DNA of 9,257 bases from an uncultured Rhodanobacter sp. (GCA_903827735.1 CAIKJM010000005.1:1-9257), one strand, 5' to 3'. Counted from the first letter of the stretch, positions 1 to 6,366 are shown. Notes: generated by a model not told the origin, from the sequence alone. Translations and numbers: made by a program.

Positions 1-309
1 CACGAAAAACGCGAAATGCTCTTTCGGTTTGTCGCTGCTGGCGACCAGCCGAAAGCCCAGATCGTTGATGTAGTCGTCCAGCAGAGGGTCGTCGACGACC
101 AGATCCAGCGCGCGCATCTGATGCAGCATGGCGGCGCCGTAATCCTGCGCCTCCTGCGGCGAGATCAGCGCATTGGCCGAGCTGCCCAGATCGGGCAGGC
201 GTACGTCCTGCTGGGCGCTGGCGGAAAAGGTCAGCCCGGCCGCCAGCAGGGCGGCCAGCAGGCGTCGGGCTAGCGGGCATTTAACCGGTCGTCGTGGTGC
301 CATGGTCAT
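1..309 (-). CDS. bepA: BepA/YfgC-type periplasmic M48 metalloprotease, N-terminal part (partial, runs off left edge)
   Basis: Reading the minus strand from an ATG at 309 gives an uninterrupted 103-codon frame open to base 1. Residues 1-32 look like a Sec signal peptide: basic start with RR pairs, a Leu/Ala-rich core, and a SASA-QQ type signal peptidase I site. The mature part starts with LPDLGSSA, then ISPQEAQDYG, then DPLLDDYINDLGFRLV followed by HFAFFV. This order matches the start of E. coli BepA (LPDMGTSA, the QE motif, DPLLTQYINSLGMRLV, FHFFL). BepA is a zinc protease/chaperone that handles stalled outer-membrane proteins such as LptD at the BAM complex; its HExxH site and TPR repeats would lie outside the window. 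A second in-frame ATG at 303 is possible. Neither start has a clear Shine-Dalgarno sequence. The gene is divergent from grxC. Family assignment is firm; the exact start is uncertain. Confidence 0.85.
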   Translation of the reverse strand, partial: MTMAPRRPVKCPLARRLLAALLAAGLTFSASAQQDVRLPDLGSSANALISPQEAQDYGAAMLHQMRALDLVVDDPLLDDYINDLGFRLVASSDKPKEHFAFFV

Positions 310-318
310 AGGTAGGCG

Positions 319-324
319 ACAATA
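319..324 (-). promoter_or_regulatory. Possible extended -10 element for bepA
   Basis: On the minus strand TGGTATTGT (hexamer TATTGT at 324-319) resembles an extended -10 box. Transcription would begin about at 312-310, right next to the ATG at 309, implying a leaderless or nearly leaderless mRNA. This fits the absence of a Shine-Dalgarno sequence. There is no convincing -35 box, so this is a weak call. Confidence 0.25.
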
Positions 325-369
325 CCACCGAGACCGCGCGGGATCGCAGCGGTTCCCGCCGCCGAAGGC

Positions 370-399
370 TTGAGCCGCGCCGCGTCTGCCCCCAAATAT
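370..399 (+). promoter_or_regulatory. Weak candidate promoter for grxC
   Basis: TTGAGC at 370-375 is followed after 18 bases by AAATAT at 394-399, an AT-rich patch in an otherwise GC-rich gap between the divergent bepA and grxC starts. Only a moderate sigma-70 match. Confidence 0.25.
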
Positions 400-432
400 C
401 TGCCATCGTTCCTAAAGTCCCGGAGTGTCGTC

Positions 433-696
433 ATGTCCAAGATCGAGGTCTATTCCACCGCCGTTTGCCCATACTGTGTCTCGGCCAAGAATCTGCTCAA
501 GGCCAAGGGGTTGGAGTGGACGGAAGTGCGCATCGACACGGATCCGGCGCAGCGCGACGCCATGCTCACCCGCAGCGGCGGTCGTCGCACCGTGCCGCAG
601 ATTTTCATTAACGATCAGCACGTCGGTGGTTTCGATGACCTGGTTGCCGCCGATCGCAGCGGCAAGCTGACCCAGCTGCTGGAGCTGTCCGCATGA
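433..696 (+). CDS. grxC: Glutaredoxin 3 (monothiol/dithiol GSH-dependent disulfide reductase)
   Basis: Encodes 87 residues, normal for bacterial Grx3. Glutaredoxins use glutathione to reduce protein disulfides and mixed disulfides in the cytoplasm. The dithiol active site CPYC is at residues 12-15 after the first beta strand (IEVYSTAVCPYC). The cis-proline loop TVPQIFI is at 53-59 and the glutathione-binding GGFDDL at 65-70, all in the expected order. An open frame extends upstream to a TTG at 370, but the ATG at 433 is preferred: GGAG lies at 422-425, about 7 bases upstream, and homologues begin at this beta strand. The stop overlaps the next gene by ATGA (693-696), so the two are translationally coupled. 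Which disulfide substrates it serves cannot be read from sequence. Confidence 0.95.
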   Translation: MSKIEVYSTAVCPYCVSAKNLLKAKGLEWTEVRIDTDPAQRDAMLTRSGGRRTVPQIFINDQHVGGFDDLVAADRSGKLTQLLELSA

Positions 697-1079
697 GCGA
701 CAGCCTCGCCGAGTTCAGCGAATTCCGCCAGCGCATGAACGACCGCATCCTTGCCGAGGACAATCAGGTTGTTCGTCGCTTTTTCGCGCTCGATACGCAG
801 ACCTACAAGGCCGGCGCGCTCGACGTCAGAACCAAGGAGATGCTGGGCCTGGTGGCGTCGATGGTGCTGCGCTGCGACGACTGCATCAGCTACCACATCG
901 CCCAGTGCAAGGAGGCCGGCGTGCAGCGCAACGAGTTTTTCGAGGTGTTCAGCGTGGCTCTGGTGGTCGGCGGTTCCATCGTCATTCCGCACCTGCGTCG
1001 GGGCGTGGATCTGCTCGACCAGCTTGAGGCGGGTACCGCCAGCGACGCCGCGGGTTGTGCGGATCACGCCGCACAGTGA
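693..1079 (+). CDS. Carboxymuconolactone decarboxylase (AhpD-like) family protein
   Basis: A 128-residue protein of the CMD/AhpD fold. The full AhpD signature E-x11-C-x-x-C-x3-H is present as E49, C61, C64 and H68 (RCDDCISYH), which in AhpD forms the redox and proton-relay centre of a thiol peroxidase/reductase. True gamma-carboxymuconolactone decarboxylases lack this CxxC, so a thiol redox role fits better than aromatic catabolism. The segment FFEVFSVALVVGGSIVIPH (82-100) is the typical second helix. A third and fourth cysteine (C72, C122) occur later. The start overlaps the grxC stop by 4 bases (ATGA), and the gene ends just before a strong terminator, so grxC and this gene form a two-gene operon. 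A glutaredoxin next to an AhpD-like protein suggests, but does not prove, that they cooperate in disulfide or peroxide handling. The physiological substrate is unknown. Confidence 0.88.
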   Translation: MSDSLAEFSEFRQRMNDRILAEDNQVVRRFFALDTQTYKAGALDVRTKEMLGLVASMVLRCDDCISYHIAQCKEAGVQRNEFFEVFSVALVVGGSIVIPHLRRGVDLLDQLEAGTASDAAGCADHAAQ

Positions 1080-1085
1080 TTCTTC

Positions 1086-1112
1086 AAAGGCCGCGTTTCG
1101 CGGCCTTTTTTT
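1086..1112 (+). terminator. Rho-independent terminator of the grxC operon
   Basis: A perfect 10-bp stem (AAAGGCCGCG at 1086-1095 with CGCGGCCTTT at 1099-1108) has a TTT loop and runs into a T-tract ending at 1112. It begins 6 bases after the stop at 1079. The left-hand A run is short, so it acts mainly on the plus strand. Confidence 0.93.
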
Positions 1113-1128
1113 AGCGCGCGCGTAACGC

Positions 1129-1150
1129 ACATGGGTTGCGAAACCCACGT
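1129..1150. repeat. Inverted repeat in the idh upstream region (possible operator or hairpin)
   Basis: ACATGGGTT (1129-1137) and AACCCACGT (1142-1150) are inverted copies matching at 8 of 9 positions around GCGA. It sits between the grxC-operon terminator and idh, about 200 bases before the idh start. It has no T-tract. A dyad operator is possible; no regulator is recognised. Confidence 0.35.
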
Positions 1151-1353
1151 GCTGCCTGGCTTTCGCGTGCTGCTCGTCCCTCACCCATGCGCCTTTTCGC
1201 AACGCTGCGTGCGAGTATTTTCAGCGCCGCAGCGGGCCTGCGCACTGGCCGCATCGCGCCACATCGGCGATAATCAGCAAGTTATCAGCGCCGCCTTTGC
1301 TTCTTCCCCCGCCTGCGCGCGCTGCTCGATTCCCCGTTTCAAGGAGTTTCCCC
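1151..1353 (+). promoter_or_regulatory. idh upstream region
   Basis: This non-coding stretch should hold the idh promoter. The best -10 candidate is GATAAT at 1269-1274, but the matching -35 position (about TGGCCG at 1246-1251) is poor. GATAA (1269-1273) and TTATC (1282-1286) form a small dyad around it. AAGGAG at 1341-1346 is a clear Shine-Dalgarno sequence 7 bases before the idh ATG. Nothing else is recognisable. Confidence 0.35.
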
Positions 1354-2367
1354 ATGAGCAAGACGATTGCTGTGATCGCCGGTGATGGCATTGGCCCGGA
1401 GATCATGACAGCTACGCTGCGCGTGCTCGATGCGCTCGATTGTAATCTGACGTACGACTTTGTCGATGCCGGCATGGTGGCGCTGGAAAAGCACGGCGAC
1501 CTGCTGCCGGCATCTACGCTGGAAATCATCGGCAAGCACAAGGTCGCGCTGAAAGGCCCGCTGACCACACCGATTGGCGGCGGCTTTACCTCGGTCAACG
1601 TGACCCTGCGCCGGCATTTCGACCTATACGCCAACGTGCGTCCGGCGATCAGCTTTCCCGGCACCAAGTCGCGCTACGAGAATATCGACATCATCACGGT
1701 GCGCGAAAACACCGAGGGCGCGTATCTCGCCGAAGGCCAGACGCTGTCCGAAGATGGCGAGATCGCCCAGTCGATCATCCGCAATACGCGCAAGGGCAGC
1801 ACGCGCATCGTGCGTTACGCATTCGAGATGGCGGTGAAGAAAGGCCGCAAGAAGATCACCGCCGTGCACAAGGCGAACATCCTCAAGACCAGCACTGGCC
1901 TGTTCCTCAACGTGGCGCGTGAAATCGCCAAGGAATATCCGCAGATCGAGTTCAACGAGATGATCGTGGACAACACCTGCATGCAGCTGGTGATGAACCC
2001 GCATCAGTTCGACGTGATCGTGACCACGAATCTGTTCGGCGACATCCTCTCCGACCTATGCGCGGGTCTGGTCGGAGGCCTGGGTCTGGCGCCGGGCGAC
2101 AACATCGGCACCAACGCGGCGATCTTCGAAGCCGTACACGGGTCGGCGCCGGATATCGCCGGGCGCGGTATCGCCAACCCCTGCGCGCTGCTGCTCGCTG
2201 CCGCCGACATGCTGGATTATCTGGACATGGTCGCCAAGGGCAATCAGCTGCGTGCGGCGATTCGTGCCGCGGTGGAAAACGACCGCGATCAGATCACACC
2301 GGATCTGGGCGGCAAGGGCAGTACCGACAGCTTTGCGGACGCCATCGTCAAGCGCCTCAAGGCCTGA
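1354..2367 (+). CDS. Isocitrate dehydrogenase, NAD-dependent type (or homo-isocitrate/isopropylmalate-family decarboxylating dehydrogenase)
   Basis: A 337-residue decarboxylating dehydrogenase that would convert isocitrate to 2-oxoglutarate in the TCA cycle. It starts with IAVIAGDGIGPEI, carries the substrate-binding SVNVTLRRHFDLYANVRP (about 84-101), RENTEGAY with the catalytic tyrosine, VHKANILK with the catalytic lysine, and the family signature NLFGDILSDLCAGLVGGLGLAPG. The cofactor loop reads HGSAPDIAG: E. coli NADP-IDH has Lys-Tyr after AP (HGTAPKYAG), whereas Asp-Ile is what NAD-specific enzymes carry, so NAD is predicted. At about 337 residues it is the short type I form, unlike the 416-residue NADP enzyme. 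The ATG at 1354 is chosen over an upstream TTG in frame because AAGGAG lies 7 bases before it. The gene is monocistronic, with its own terminator. Isocitrate versus a related substrate should be confirmed. Confidence 0.9.
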   Translation: MSKTIAVIAGDGIGPEIMTATLRVLDALDCNLTYDFVDAGMVALEKHGDLLPASTLEIIGKHKVALKGPLTTPIGGGFTSVNVTLRRHFDLYANVRPAISFPGTKSRYENIDIITVRENTEGAYLAEGQTLSEDGEIAQSIIRNTRKGSTRIVRYAFEMAVKKGRKKITAVHKANILKTSTGLFLNVAREIAKEYPQIEFNEMIVDNTCMQLVMNPHQFDVIVTTNLFGDILSDLCAGLVGGLGLAPGDNIGTNAAIFEAVHGSAPDIAGRGIANPCALLLAAADMLDYLDMVAKGNQLRAAIRAAVENDRDQITPDLGGKGSTDSFADAIVKRLKA

Positions 2368-2398
2368 AGTTCACGCTTCCGGTTTAGCCGTCCAAAAG

Positions 2399-2431
2399 AA
2401 AAAAGCCGCGGATTGCTCCGCGGCTTTTTTT
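2399..2431. terminator. Bidirectional terminator between convergent idh and lpxO
   Basis: A 12-bp perfect stem (AAAAGCCGCGGA at 2401-2412 with TCCGCGGCTTTT at 2417-2428) has a TTGC loop, with A-rich and T-rich flanks extending it on both sides. It lies 31 bases after the idh stop and 30 bases beyond the lpxO stop, so it can end transcripts from both sides. Confidence 0.93.
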
Positions 2432-2460
2432 GATAAGTGGACAGTCGCTTCAGAAATTTT

Positions 2461-3417
2461 TCAGCGGAAGATTGGCCAGGGCGCCAGAAAGATCAGCCAG
2501 ATCATCACCACGATGCCGAGGTATTTGAGGCCTTTGTAGACTTTCTTGTGGCGGCTCTTGAAGCGCGCCTTGAACGAGTTTGAAGAGTCGCCCTTGCCCT
2601 TGCTCAGCGCGAACATACGGTTGATGAAGCCGGTCTTCTCGGTGTCCGTATCCGAGTTGGGCGATGCGGTGATGCTGCCCATGAAAGCGCCGACGCGATG
2701 GTTGATCGCGTTCATCCAGCGCGTGCGCAAGGGGCGCTCCACGTCGGCGAACAGAATCACCCGGGTTTGGTCGGTGCCGTTTTCCGCCCAGTGCACGTAG
2801 GTTTCGTCGAATACCACGTCCTTGCCGTCGCCCCACGCGTGTTCGTGGCCATCGACGAAAATGCGGCAGGCCGGCGAGTTAGGCGTGATCAGCCCCAGGT
2901 GGTAGCGCAGCGACCCGGCGAACGGGTCGCGATGCGGATTGAGTTTGGCGCCCGGCGGCAGCAGGGCGAACATGGCCGCCTTGACGCTGGGGATCGACTT
3001 CAGCAGCGCGACCGTGTTGGGGCAGAGCGTTTCGGCCGAGGCCAGCGGCTCGCCGTACCACTTAAGATAAAAGCGCTTCCAGCCCTGCTTGAAAAAGCTG
3101 TTGAAGCTGGCGTCGTCGTTCTTCGCGGCCGCGCGGATATAGCCTTCGTCGAACAGATGCATGGCTTCATCGCGTATCACGCGCCAGTTGGCCTGCAGCA
3201 GATCGAGCTGCGGGAAACCGCGGCGATCCAGAATAGGTCGCGCCGGCACCGCCGAGAAGGCGTACATCAACAGGTTGTAAGGGGCGAAAACAGCCGAATG
3301 ATCTACCAGCTGCCGATCGAACCGCAGACGCACGCGTCCGCGCAGGTGCACCAGCAGCACGCACAGCGCGAAGAAGGCGAACAGCGCCAACAGGACAAGT
3401 CGGGGGGTAAGAATCAT
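2461..3417 (-). CDS. lpxO: Lipid A hydroxylase LpxO (Fe(II)/2-oxoglutarate-dependent dioxygenase)
   Basis: A 318-residue inner-membrane protein of the aspartyl/asparaginyl beta-hydroxylase family. LpxO adds a 2-hydroxyl to a secondary acyl chain of lipid A, using O2, Fe(II) and 2-oxoglutarate at the cytoplasmic face. A hydrophobic N-terminal segment (about 5-24) and a C-terminal one (about 299-316) could be membrane anchors, followed at the N-terminus by RGRVRLRF. The core has AVPARPIL, LQANW, SFFKQGWKRFYLKWY, SIPSVKAAMFALLPPG, then PHRDPFAGSLRYHLGL with the iron ligands H162 and D164, DETYVHWAEN with the distal ligand H209, and R219 for 2-oxoglutarate binding. This order matches Salmonella LpxO closely. 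The ATG at 3417 lacks a good Shine-Dalgarno sequence. It overlaps, as ATGA, the stop of an 8-codon frame beginning at 3440. Last gene of the gcvR-bcp-phoH cluster. The hydroxylated acyl chain is not predictable. Confidence 0.88.
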   Translation of the reverse strand: MILTPRLVLLALFAFFALCVLLVHLRGRVRLRFDRQLVDHSAVFAPYNLLMYAFSAVPARPILDRRGFPQLDLLQANWRVIRDEAMHLFDEGYIRAAAKNDDASFNSFFKQGWKRFYLKWYGEPLASAETLCPNTVALLKSIPSVKAAMFALLPPGAKLNPHRDPFAGSLRYHLGLITPNSPACRIFVDGHEHAWGDGKDVVFDETYVHWAENGTDQTRVILFADVERPLRTRWMNAINHRVGAFMGSITASPNSDTDTEKTGFINRMFALSKGKGDSSNSFKARFKSRHKKVYKGLKYLGIVVMIWLIFLAPWPIFR

Positions 3418-3474
3418 TTGGGCAGCGGTGCGGAGAACATGGCCTGAATTCTACTCCCTCGCGCTTTGTAGCCG

Positions 3475-3509
3475 GGTGAACGGGACGCACTGGGCGCGTC
3501 CCGTTCACC
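3475..3509. repeat. Perfect 14-bp inverted repeat between phoH-like gene and lpxO, without U-tract
   Basis: GGTGAACGGGACGC (3475-3488) and GCGTCCCGTTCACC (3496-3509) are perfect inverted copies around a 7-base loop. It starts 15 bases after the phoH stop in the direction of transcription and lies about 58 bases before lpxO. On the minus strand it is followed by CCGGCTACAAAG rather than a T run, so it is not a standard intrinsic terminator. It could act as an mRNA 3'-end stabiliser or processing site. Confidence 0.75.
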
Positions 3510-3523
3510 GCCTTTAGCCTTTA

Positions 3524-4903
3524 TTAAAGCGCCTCCGCCGCAAAGTCCGCCAGCCGCGAGCGCTCGCCGCGCCGCAGGGTGATATGCGCCGAATGCTCCC
3601 ACTGCTTGAAACGGTCCACCGCGTAAGTGAGGCCGGAGGTGGTTTCGGTGAGGTAGGGCGTGTCGATCTGCTCGACGTTGCCCAGGCAGACGATCTTGGT
3701 ACCGGGGCCGGCACGGGTGATCAGGGTTTTCATCTGCTTCGGCGTGAGGTTCTGCGCCTCGTCGATGATCAGATAGCGACTGAGGAAGGTGCGTCCGCGC
3801 ATAAAGTTGAGCGAACGAATCTTGATGCGCGAGGCGAGCAGGTCGTTGGTGGCCTGGCGTCCCCAGCTGCCGCCGTCTTCAGGGTTGGCGAGCACTTCGA
3901 GGTTGTCGGTGAGCGCACCCATCCACGGCGTCATCTTTTCTTCTTCGGTGCCCGGCAGGAACCCGATGTCCTCGCCGACGGACACCGTCGCGCGGGTCAT
4001 GATGATTTCGCGATAGCGCTGCTGGTCCATCACCTGCGCCAGACCGGCGGCCAGCGCGAGCAGGGTCTTGCCGGTGCCGGCGTTGCCGAGGAGGGTGACG
4101 AAATCGATGTCCGGGTCCATCAGTGCGTTGAGGGCGAAGTTCTGCTCGCGGTTGCGTGCGCCGATGCCCCACACGTGATGGTTGGCATGCGAGTGATCGT
4201 CCAGCAGCACGAGCGTGGCATTTACATCGTCCAAATGCAGTACGCGCAGCTCGACCTCGTTTTCGCCCGGTAAAAACAGGCACTGGTTGGGATACCACTC
4301 TTCGTCGTCGTGGCGGTCGACCTTGTAAAAAGTGCGGCCTCGCTCGGTCCAGGATTTGACCTCGGGGTGCTGGTTCCAGAAGTTTTCTGACAGCTCCGCC
4401 GCACCGGTATACAGCAGGGAAAAATCGTCCAGCGCGCGATCGTTTTCGTAGTCTTCGGCGACCACGCCCTCGATGCTGGCCTTGATGCGCAGATTGATGT
4501 CCTTGGTGACAAGGATGACGTCGCGATCGGCGTGCTGATCGCGTAGCTCCATCACCGAAGCAAGAATCTGGTTGTCGGCCTTACCCCGATTCGCGCTGAG
4601 GCGCTGCTCGAAATAAAGCCTGCCCACCGCGTTGTCGCGCTTGAGGTTAATCCCCTGCGGATTTGAGAGTTCAAGGCCCTCGTTGAGATTGTGGCCCTTG
4701 CCGCGCTCGATCAGCTCGTTGAGAAACCGGCTGACCTGACGACCGTTGCGGGAAACCTCCGAGGCGCCCTTCTTTTTTTCGTCCAGTTCCTCCAGCACGG
4801 TCATCGGGATAAAGACGTCGTGCTCCGCGAAGCGGAACAGCGAGGTCGGGTCATGCAGCAGGACGTTGGTGTCGAGAGCGTAGATTCGCGTGCTTCCGGT
4901 CAT
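3524..4903 (-). CDS. PIN domain-PhoH family ATPase (YlaK/PhoH2 type)
   Basis: A 459-residue fusion of an N-terminal PIN ribonuclease-like domain and a C-terminal PhoH ATPase. The PIN part begins IYALDTNVLLHDP with D11; further acidic candidates are E38/E39, D110 (GKADNQIL) and D135 (VTKDINLR), the set expected to hold Mg/Mn. A linker of about 100 residues follows. The ATPase has Walker A GNAGTGKT at 273-280, Walker B YLIIDEAQ at 377-384, GNVEQID at 409-415 and an Arg-rich LRRGERSRLADFA end. Mycobacterial PhoH2 of this architecture shows ATP-dependent RNA unwinding and RNase activity, so an RNA-processing role is likely here. The start is the ATG at 4903, because GAGGA lies 9 bases upstream and homology begins there; the frame stays open upstream into bcp, but that part has no family resemblance. 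It follows bcp by 130 bases on the same strand. No PhoAT-like antitoxin gene precedes it. Confidence 0.93.
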   Translation of the reverse strand: MTGSTRIYALDTNVLLHDPTSLFRFAEHDVFIPMTVLEELDEKKKGASEVSRNGRQVSRFLNELIERGKGHNLNEGLELSNPQGINLKRDNAVGRLYFEQRLSANRGKADNQILASVMELRDQHADRDVILVTKDINLRIKASIEGVVAEDYENDRALDDFSLLYTGAAELSENFWNQHPEVKSWTERGRTFYKVDRHDDEEWYPNQCLFLPGENEVELRVLHLDDVNATLVLLDDHSHANHHVWGIGARNREQNFALNALMDPDIDFVTLLGNAGTGKTLLALAAGLAQVMDQQRYREIIMTRATVSVGEDIGFLPGTEEEKMTPWMGALTDNLEVLANPEDGGSWGRQATNDLLASRIKIRSLNFMRGRTFLSRYLIIDEAQNLTPKQMKTLITRAGPGTKIVCLGNVEQIDTPYLTETTSGLTYAVDRFKQWEHSAHITLRRGERSRLADFAAEAL

Positions 4904-5033
4904 GCGGAAGAGTCCTCGCTGGTAGGTGGATGGCGCGGTAACGGCGGCGGGTTTGCCGTCGTCGGATAGTCGCTGCGCCCAGCGCGGCGACGCCGGACGG
5001 TCGTGACTTTGAAAACGTGAGCGTGAGCGAAGT

Positions 5034-5495
5034 TCACTTGGACGGAATGGCGTCGAGCACGGCTTGGGCGTGTCCGGGTACTTTGACGCCGCGCCACTCC
5101 TTGCTGAGCTTGCCATCCGGATCGATCAGAAACGTGCTGCGCACGATGCCCAGGTGGCGCTTGCCGTACAGCACTTTTTCGTGGATCACATCGAACGCCT
5201 GGCACCAGGCTTCGTCGGCGTCGGAAATCAACGGGAACGTTAGCTCCTGCTTCGCGCTGAAGTTGGCGTGCGACTTCAGCGAGTCGCGCGATACGCCGAT
5301 CACCTCGGCATGACGTTTGCGAAATGCCGGGTAAAGATCACGGAAATCCTTTGCTTCAGTGGTGCAGCCGGGGGTGCTGTCCTTGGGATAGAAATACACG
5401 ACCACCCACTGGCCTTTGAGGCTGGCCAGCTTCAGCTCGCTGCCGTCGCTGACCTGGCCTTTCAGTGGGGGAAGTTTCTTGCCGAGATCGGGCAT
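5034..5495 (-). CDS. bcp: Thioredoxin-dependent thiol peroxidase, Bcp/PrxQ family
   Basis: A 153-residue peroxiredoxin that reduces H2O2 and organic peroxides in the cytoplasm. The peroxidatic cysteine is C44 in STPGCTTEAKDF, within the PrxQ motif YFYPKDSTPGCT, and R119 lies near the conserved GIVRSTFLID segment. E. coli Bcp has a resolving cysteine 5 residues after the peroxidatic one; here that position is K49. The other known position in the family, 36 residues downstream in Xanthomonad PrxQ proteins, is S80 here (ANFSAKQ). The only other cysteine is C98. So it may work as a 1-Cys enzyme or use C98. The ATG at 5495 is chosen because GGAG sits 5 bases upstream (5504-5501) and family homology starts there; an open frame continues upstream to 5690 without similarity. 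It lies 298 bases downstream of gcvR in the same orientation, as in E. coli. Confidence 0.94.
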   Translation of the reverse strand: MPDLGKKLPPLKGQVSDGSELKLASLKGQWVVVYFYPKDSTPGCTTEAKDFRDLYPAFRKRHAEVIGVSRDSLKSHANFSAKQELTFPLISDADEAWCQAFDVIHEKVLYGKRHLGIVRSTFLIDPDGKLSKEWRGVKVPGHAQAVLDAIPSK

Positions 5496-5506
5496 GGTTA
5501 CTCCGG

Positions 5507-5526
5507 CACGGTGAAGCCTCACCGTG
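5507..5526 (-). promoter_or_regulatory. Perfect 8-bp hairpin immediately before the bcp Shine-Dalgarno sequence
   Basis: CACGGTGA (5507-5514) and TCACCGTG (5519-5526) form a perfect stem with a 4-base loop. In the bcp transcript it ends two bases before the GGAG at 5504-5501, so it sits next to the ribosome-binding site. It could affect translation or be a dyad protein-binding site. Confidence 0.5.
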
Positions 5527-5793
5527 ATTGATGCTTTTGAGGAAAACGGATTCGGAACAGCAGATGGAGGACTTGCGAACAGCGAAGGGTTGCGGGCTAG
5601 CGGCAGCGGCCTGGAGTAATGGTGTCGCCGATGCAGCGACTGTGGCGCCGTTGGCTGACCGCGTGAATCGATGAGCTGGCTGCAATGCAACGTCCCTCTG
5701 AAGTCCCGTCGCTAGACTAACGCGTGCGTGACCGCCGATAACAGTCCTTGTCAGCCGGCCGTTATCGCGCGATGCTCAACGGCCGGGTGAGTG
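5527..5793 (-). other. gcvR-bcp intergenic region with nested inverted repeats
   Basis: Non-coding. Just after the gcvR stop, CCGGCCGTT (5755-5763) and AACGGCCGG (5778-5786) form a perfect 9-bp inverted repeat around a 14-base loop. A second pair, CGATAAC (5736-5742) with GTTATCG (5761-5767), is also perfect (7 bp) and shares bases with the first, so only one can form. Neither is followed by a T run. I found no convincing sigma-70 promoter for bcp, though one may lie here. Confidence 0.5.
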
Positions 5794-6366
5794 TCAGAAT
5801 TTCACCGGATCCATGATCGCGTCGAGGTTCAACCCGTCGCATAACTCAAGGAAATCGTCGCGCAGCGCGGCAATGTGGATCTCCGAGGGAACACCGATGG
5901 TGAACTGAGCCTGGAACATCTCGGCGCCGGTCTGCATGGCCTGATAGCGCGTGGAGTTCAGCTGTTCGACGCTGATGCCGTGCTGGGTGAAAAATTCCAC
6001 GATACGCGCCACGATGCCGGGCCGGTCGGCTGCTACCACTTCCACCAGATACGGCAGCAGATGCGAGCTGTTTTCCCGCGGTCCGGTACGGTATTGCACC
6101 AGCCGCAGGCTTTCATCGCGGGCCAGCTTGGTCAGCGCTGTTTCGAGTTTGGCCAGCGCGTCCCATGCCCCGCTTGCCAGCAGCATCAGCGATACCTCGG
6201 TGCCGATGCTGGAAACCCGCGATTCGGTGAGGTTGCAGCCGGCGTCGGCGATGCGCTTGGCCAGCGCCAGTAGCGGGGACTTGGTCGATGGGGTAAGCGC
6301 GTGGATCAGCAGATGGTTGTCGCTGCTGGCATGCGCGGAAGCGGAAGAGGGTTTCAAAAAATCCAC
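5794..6366 (-). CDS. gcvR: Glycine cleavage system transcriptional repressor GcvR-like, double ACT domain
   Basis: A 190-residue protein with two ACT domains: about 18-92 (NHLLIHALTP ... AGCNLTESRVSSIGTEVSLMLLASG) and about 105-185 (LPYLVEVVAADRPGIVARIVEFFTQHGISVEQLNSTRY). ACT domains bind small ligands, usually amino acids. In E. coli, GcvR has no DNA-binding domain of its own: it binds GcvA and blocks activation of gcvTHP when glycine is scarce. Position supports orthology, since E. coli also has gcvR next to bcp and divergent from dapA. The start is GTG at 6366; there is no upstream in-frame alternative and no clear Shine-Dalgarno sequence for it. A TTG at 6357 preceded by AGGTGGA would give a protein three residues shorter. 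Which regulator it partners with here is not visible. Confidence 0.88.
   Translation of the reverse strand: MDFLKPSSASAHASSDNHLLIHALTPSTKSPLLALAKRIADAGCNLTESRVSSIGTEVSLMLLASGAWDALAKLETALTKLARDESLRLVQYRTGPRENSSHLLPYLVEVVAADRPGIVARIVEFFTQHGISVEQLNSTRYQAMQTGAEMFQAQFTIGVPSEIHIAALRDDFLELCDGLNLDAIMDPVKF

Noticed and set aside
615..1202. Minus-strand open frame (195 codons) over the grxC-AhpD-like operon
   Set aside because: Runs across the terminator hairpin and is antisense to two conserved genes; His/Ala-rich shadow composition.
3417..3440. Eight-codon leader peptide frame before lpxO, stop overlapping the lpxO start as ATGA
   Set aside because: Possible translational coupling, but the nearest Shine-Dalgarno candidate is about 13 bases away and the peptide has no notable residues; kept only as a remark.
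2698..3447. Long plus-strand open frame (249 codons) opposite lpxO
   Set aside because: It is antisense to a clearly conserved gene, has low-complexity Arg/Gln/Val-rich composition and no family resemblance; long antisense frames are common at this GC content.
3584..4273. Plus-strand open frame (229 codons) opposite the PIN-PhoH gene
   Set aside because: Antisense shadow of the conserved ATPase region, with no recognisable motif.
4904..5116. Upstream extension of the PIN-PhoH frame into bcp
   Set aside because: The first 71 codons are Arg/Ser/Pro-rich without homology, overlap bcp, and lack a good ribosome-binding site; the ATG at 4903 has GAGGA upstream.
5496..5690. Upstream extension of the bcp frame
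   Set aside because: 65 codons without similarity to peroxiredoxins; it would run through the 8-bp hairpin and the clear GGAG before the ATG at 5495.
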